Shown here: piece by piece, positions 61,271 to 64,000 of the stretch
Layout: the number at the start of each line of letters is the position of its first letter
Numbering within the stretch: position 1 is the first letter of the stretch
Source of the DNA: Corynebacterium pollutisoli
GTDB lineage: Bacteria > Actinomycetota > Actinomycetes > Mycobacteriales > Mycobacteriaceae
Assembly (NCBI RefSeq): GCF_900177745.1
Contig: NZ_FXAR01000010.1
Coordinates: 1-64,000 of the forward strand
Direction of reading: 5' to 3'
Length of the DNA stretch: 64,000 bases
Notes under the pieces: model-generated
What the model saw: only the letters and a program-made list of their open reading frames with translations
What the model was told of the DNA's origin: nothing
Databases searched by the model: none
Made by a program: the position numbers and the translations under genes

Positions 61271-62561
61271 GTGAGCGAGCAACGAGTGCGGGGCGCGGTC
61301 CCCGATGTCCCCGTGAGACCCGCTGGCAGCGCCTGTGGGCCCCCTTCTGGATGATCCCCGCCGTCAGCGTGGTGGTGGCGCTGGTGGCGGGCGTGGTCAT
61401 CCCCACGCTCGAGGCGCGCGACCCCGGGGATCCGCTCTTCCTGGCGTTCTCCGGTGGTCCCGACGCCGCGCGTGAGGTGCTCGGTGTCATCGCCGCGGCG
61501 ACGATCTCCGTGACGGGTCTGGTGTTCTCCAACACGCTCGTCGTCCTGCAGCTGGTCAACAGCTCCTTCAGTCCGCGCATGCTCGACGGGTTCCTCCGCA
61601 GTCGCGTCGTCCAGGGCACGCTGGCGATCTTCCTGTCCACCTTCGTGTTCGCCCTCACCGTCACGCGCTACGTGTGGAACACCCGGGAGGGGGACGACGG
61701 TTTCGTGCCGCGCCTGTCGATCACCATCGCCTTCGTCATGGTGCTCACGTGCCTCGGCTTCTTCCTCGCCTTCATCCGCCACATCCTGTCGTCGATGAAG
61801 GTGGCCAACGTCGTCTCGACGATCGGCACGGAGACCCTCAACCTGGCGAAGGAGATGTACCCGGTCCACGGGGACGTCGACACGCACGCGCAGGGGCCGA
61901 CCTGGTCGCCCCGGCCGGGGGATCCGCGCCAGGAGGTGTGCACGGGGCGGACGGGCAACATCGTGTGGTTCGACTACCGGAGGCTGCTGGCCTGGGCCGC
62001 GGAGAACGACGCCGTGGTGACCATCGACCGCAGCGTCGGCGAGTTCATCGTGGAGGGGCAGTGCATCATGCGCGTGTGGCGCGAGTGCGAGGTGTCGGAC
62101 CGGGACTGCACGCAGCTCAACGACGCCGTCGGCGTGCGCCTGGAACGCACCATGACGCAGGACGTCGGCTTCGGCGTCCGCCAGCTCGTGGACATCGCCG
62201 ACCGTTCCCTGTCCCCGGGCACCAACGACCCGACGACCACGGTGCAGGCCATCCAGGAGCTGCACCGGGTGCTGCGCTACCTGGTCACCTGCGTCGAGCC
62301 CAGCCCGTACATCGCCGACGAGGAGGGGGACGTCCGCGTGGTCCACCGCCCCCAGGAGATCACCGGTTTCATCGACGAATCTCTCGGCGAGATCCTCAAC
62401 TACGCCGAGGGCCAGGCGCAGGTGCCGGGCGTCATGCGGGACATGGTCGAGGACCTGCTCATCGCCAGCGTCGACCGCTACCGGCCGTCGACCGCTACCG
62501 GCCGACGCTGGAGCGGTGGCGCGCCCGCCTGGCGGACGAGCTGCAGGGGCAGGACGCCTAG
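61271..62561 (+). pseudogene. DUF2254 membrane protein gene, frameshifted
   Basis: DUF2254 proteins have an N-terminal block of four hydrophobic segments and a soluble domain. All are here: TRWQRLWAPFWMIPAVSVVV, EVLGVIAAATISVTGLVFSN, SFSPRMLDGFLRSR, DIADRSLSPGTNDPTTTVQA. Near the end a 17-bp unit is repeated in tandem (62470-62503). Read through one unit only, the frame ends naturally as ...DRYRPTLERWRARLADELQGQ and a TAG at 62561. With both units the frame shifts and runs over the csoR gene to 62724 with low-complexity Arg/Pro sequence. A plausible GTG start at 61271 (MSEQRVRGAVPDVP) is one base out of frame with the body near 61317. An uninterrupted frame 61351-62724 remains. Either the gene is decaying or the assembly has errors. 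Confidence 0.7.
62470..62503 (+). repeat. 17-bp perfect tandem duplication
   Basis: GTCGACCGCTACCGGCC occurs twice head to tail (62470-62486, 62487-62503). 17 is not a multiple of three, so the copy shifts the DUF2254 frame. Confidence 0.9.
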
Positions 62562-62878
62562 GATTTCACCATCTTCTGGATCGCCCGCATGGCCTCCTCG
62601 ATCTTCGCCTCCGCGGCCTCCCCGTCCTCCTTGGCGGCGCCGGCCACGCAGTGCGAGATGTGGTCCTGCAGGAGCGCCAGGGCGACGTTCTCCAGGGCGG
62701 AGGTCACGGCGGACACCTGCGTGAGGATGTCGATGCAGTACTGGTCTTCATCGATCATCCGGTGAATGCCACGGGTCTGTCCCTCGATCCGCTTGAGGCG
62801 GGCGAGGTACCTCGACTTGTTCTCGTTGTATCCGTGGACATTCGGCTCGTGGCACGAGCAGGTGTCGTGGTCGTTCAT
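62558..62878 (-). CDS. CsoR/RcnR-family metal-sensing repressor
   Basis: A 106-aa all-helical repressor. The core RLKRIEGQTRGIHRMIDED is the family DNA-binding helix, and the metal site is suggested by YCIDILTQVSAV and LLQDHISHCV (Cys, His, Cys as in copper sensors). The N-terminal extension is rich in His and Cys (MNDHDTCSCHEPNVHGYNEN) and could also bind metal. The usual copper ATPase partner is not nearby. ATG at 62878 lies 7 nt after TATCCT. Overlaps the damaged DUF2254 gene by 4 bp. Confidence 0.9.
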   Translation of the reverse strand: MNDHDTCSCHEPNVHGYNENKSRYLARLKRIEGQTRGIHRMIDEDQYCIDILTQVSAVTSALENVALALLQDHISHCVAGAAKEDGEAAEAKIEEAMRAIQKMVKS

Positions 62879-63004
62879 GCACCCCAGGATAGTCCACCTC
62901 CGGCGCGGAAAAAGCGGCCGGTCCTGCGGTTTTGATCTGGCCGGACCATGAAGTACCATTCTTAATCAGTCGCACGTCCCAGAGCCCTTCTGGCGAAAAG
63001 ACTG

Positions 63005-63077
<73 letters not shown>

Positions 63078-63110
63078 CTCGAGGAGTGATCCTCGGACAC
63101 AAGAGAATAT

Positions 63111-63184
63111 GGCCCTGTGGCGCAGTTGGTTAGCGCGCCGCCCTGTCACGGCGGAGGTCGCGGGTTCGAGCCCCGTCAGGGTCG
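63111..63184 (+). tRNA. tRNA-Asp (anticodon GTC), copy 1
   Basis: 74-nt cloverleaf: acceptor GGCCCTG/CAGGGTC, anticodon stem CCGCC/GGCGG with loop CTGTCAC. Identical over its length to the copy at 63406. Confidence 0.96.
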
Positions 63185-63189
63185 CCGGT

Positions 63190-63238
63190 CGAGACACCCC
63201 CGGTCGCTTCTTCGGAAGCGGCCGGGGGTGTCTCGCTT
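63190..63238 (+). terminator. Terminator after tRNA-Asp copy 1
   Basis: A long stem CGAGACACCCCCGG...CCGGGGGTGTCTCG with an inner CGCTTC/GAAGCG and TTCG loop, followed by CTTTT. Confidence 0.92.
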
Positions 63239-63315
63239 TTCGCTTCCCGATGTCCCCGTCAACGCTCCTCAGCGCCCCCGTCAAAGCAGCGAAAAACCTG
63301 TTCCCACCTGCTGAT

Positions 63316-63345
63316 TTGTGGTTGTTGTCAGGCTCTGTGTAGAGT
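63316..63345 (+). promoter_or_regulatory. Promoter of the second tRNA-Asp/tRNA-Phe pair
   Basis: TTGTGG (63316-63321) and TAGAGT (63340-63345) with an 18-bp spacer, about 60 bp before tRNA-Asp copy 2. Confidence 0.6.
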
Positions 63346-63405
63346 CATATCTCGTGCAACGGAGCAAGCCGCAAGGCCGATACGGGGCACAGAACAAGTA
63401 AATAA

Positions 63406-63479
63406 GGCCCTGTGGCGCAGTTGGTTAGCGCGCCGCCCTGTCACGGCGGAGGTCGCGGGTTCGAGCCCCGTCAGGGTCG
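63406..63479 (+). tRNA. tRNA-Asp (anticodon GTC), copy 2
   Basis: Same 74-nt sequence as copy 1; followed 27 nt later by tRNA-Phe, probably one transcript. Confidence 0.96.
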
Positions 63480-63506
63480 CAGAGACTGCTCTTTGCGGCA
63501 GTCTTC

Positions 63507-63579
63507 GGCCAGATAGCTCAGTCGGTAGAGCGTCCGCCTGAAAAGTGGAAGGTCGCCAGTTCGATCCTGGCTCTGGCCA
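63507..63579 (+). tRNA. tRNA-Phe (anticodon GAA)
   Basis: 73-nt cloverleaf: acceptor GGCCAGA/TCTGGCC, anticodon loop CTGAAAA (reads TTC/TTT), T arm CCAGTTCGATCCTGG. Confidence 0.96.
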
Positions 63580-63585
63580 CAGTTT

Positions 63586-63622
63586 AAGCCCCCACCCGGT
63601 GAAAACCCGGTGGGGGCTTTTC
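63586..63622 (+). terminator. Terminator after tRNA-Phe
   Basis: AAGCCCCCACC...GGTGGGGGCTTTTCT: an 11-bp stem with a U-run, 6 nt after the tRNA. A textbook intrinsic terminator. Confidence 0.95.
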
Positions 63623-63865
63623 TGCGTTCGGAGTCCACGGCGGATTCGAGTGGTCGTTGCAATACCTGATCAGGCACTGCGCGGTGGTGATCACTCCCGG
63701 GGTCTGGGCGTTTGGGTGACGTGGTGAGTATGACGGCAGGGGTAACCGCGGTAACTGCGGCGTAGAGGGGTCTGGTGCAGTGGTCCGCCTGGTGGGGTTG
63801 TGCCGTTGGGGTCCGGGAAGTTCTGCAGCGACTACTTTGATCTCGTCAGGGGCAGGTACACAGAA
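63623..63865. other. Gene-free stretch
   Basis: 243 bp between the tRNA-Phe and fasciclin-gene terminators. I see no convincing open frame, repeat or promoter apart from a small GGTAACCGCGGTAACTGCGG direct-repeat-like word near 63740-63759. Confidence 0.35.
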
Positions 63866-63893
63866 AGCCCCACCGTGGTGGGCCGGTGGGGCT
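63866..63893 (-). terminator. Terminator of the fasciclin-domain gene
   Basis: On the minus strand AGCCCCACC pairs with GGTGGGGCT, followed by TTTCT, about 20 nt after the stop codon. Confidence 0.88.
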
Positions 63894-63912
63894 GAACTGC
63901 AGATATTTCTTT

Positions 63913-64000
63913 TTACAGGGTCGGCATGAGAACGCCGTCGATGACGTGGATGACGCCGTTGGAGGCCTCGATGTCCGTGTCAATGACATTGATGGTGTTG
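63913..64000 (-). CDS. Fasciclin (FAS1) domain protein, C-terminal end (partial)
   Basis: The last 29 residues read NTINVIDTDIEASNGVIHVI, then DGVLMPTL and TAA. This is the conserved H2 region at the end of a FAS1 adhesion domain (NGVIHVIDGVLMP). Such proteins are normally secreted or surface lipoproteins. The rest lies beyond the window. Confidence 0.85.
   Translation of the reverse strand, partial: NTINVIDTDIEASNGVIHVIDGVLMPTL

Noticed and set aside
63111..63479. The two identical tRNA-Asp genes as a recent mobile duplication
   Set aside because: Tandem identical tRNA copies are common and kept alike by gene conversion; the flanks differ.

Overview
Organism: this is a high-GC actinobacterial chromosome segment, almost certainly from a Corynebacterium. 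Pointers are a meso-diaminopimelate dehydrogenase (ddh), mycothiol synthase (mshD) next to pstSCAB, a quinone-dependent pyruvate dehydrogenase (pqo) near a PhoR/PhoS pair, ThrE, the otsA/otsB/LacI block and a CoA-transferase of the Cat type. Gene order closely follows the ddh to pst region I recall from C. glutamicum, with several local insertions, losses and rearrangements. The window is chromosomal backbone. I see no complete prophage, insertion sequence, CRISPR array or rRNA operon. Layout: 1-7.1 kb carries an esterase, an IpsA-like LacI regulator, the trehalose synthesis genes otsB and otsA with a lipoprotein gene between them, a lysine-rich H1-like protein and threonine exporter thrE. 7.1-14.4 kb has tRNA-Thr, ddh, two MFS transporters, a TetR regulator, pqo and a PLP enzyme. 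14.4-20.3 kb has a TipA-like MerR regulator, phoR-phoS, an orphan trpB, and a ferredoxin/hydrolase/HIT operon. 20.3-40.8 kb is dominated by purine biosynthesis in three blocks: purD, purB-purC, then purSQL, and finally purF-purM. An AbiEi/DUF559-type gene, oligopeptidase, a rearranged secreted nuclease, hemolysin III, Lrp, LysE and thioesterase genes lie between them. 40.9-46.1 kb has DUF3073, a YgfZ-like protein, aminodeoxychorismate lyase, a MerR regulator, a nitrobindin-like protein and a lipid kinase. 46-54 kb is the phosphate region: a DUF2993 protein, mshD, pstSCAB, a cytochrome P450 and phoU. 54-64 kb has a dihydrouridine synthase, the CoA-transferase, a chimeric CydA-like fragment, tRNA-Lys, an ABC exporter, a DCC protein, a damaged DUF2254 gene, a CsoR regulator, a tRNA cluster (Glu, Asp, Asp, Phe) and the end of a fasciclin-domain gene. 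How the genes work together: PhoR-PhoS in the window probably controls the pst operon about 30 kb away, whose promoter region has an 8-3-8 tandem repeat. Together the three pur blocks encode most of the route to IMP (F, D, SQL, M, C, B; purN, purE/K and purH are not here). Many genes look leaderless, with a TANNNT -10 box 6-8 nt before the start codon, and I used this to choose starts. Most notable unexplained signals: an 11-mer, GCTTATCGACG, present nine times in coding and intergenic DNA; two 77-bp elements with identical 9-bp terminal inverted repeats; a CydA N-terminus joined to an unrelated membrane C-terminus; an OtsB-DinB-type fusion; and a DUF2254 gene broken by a 17-bp tandem duplication.
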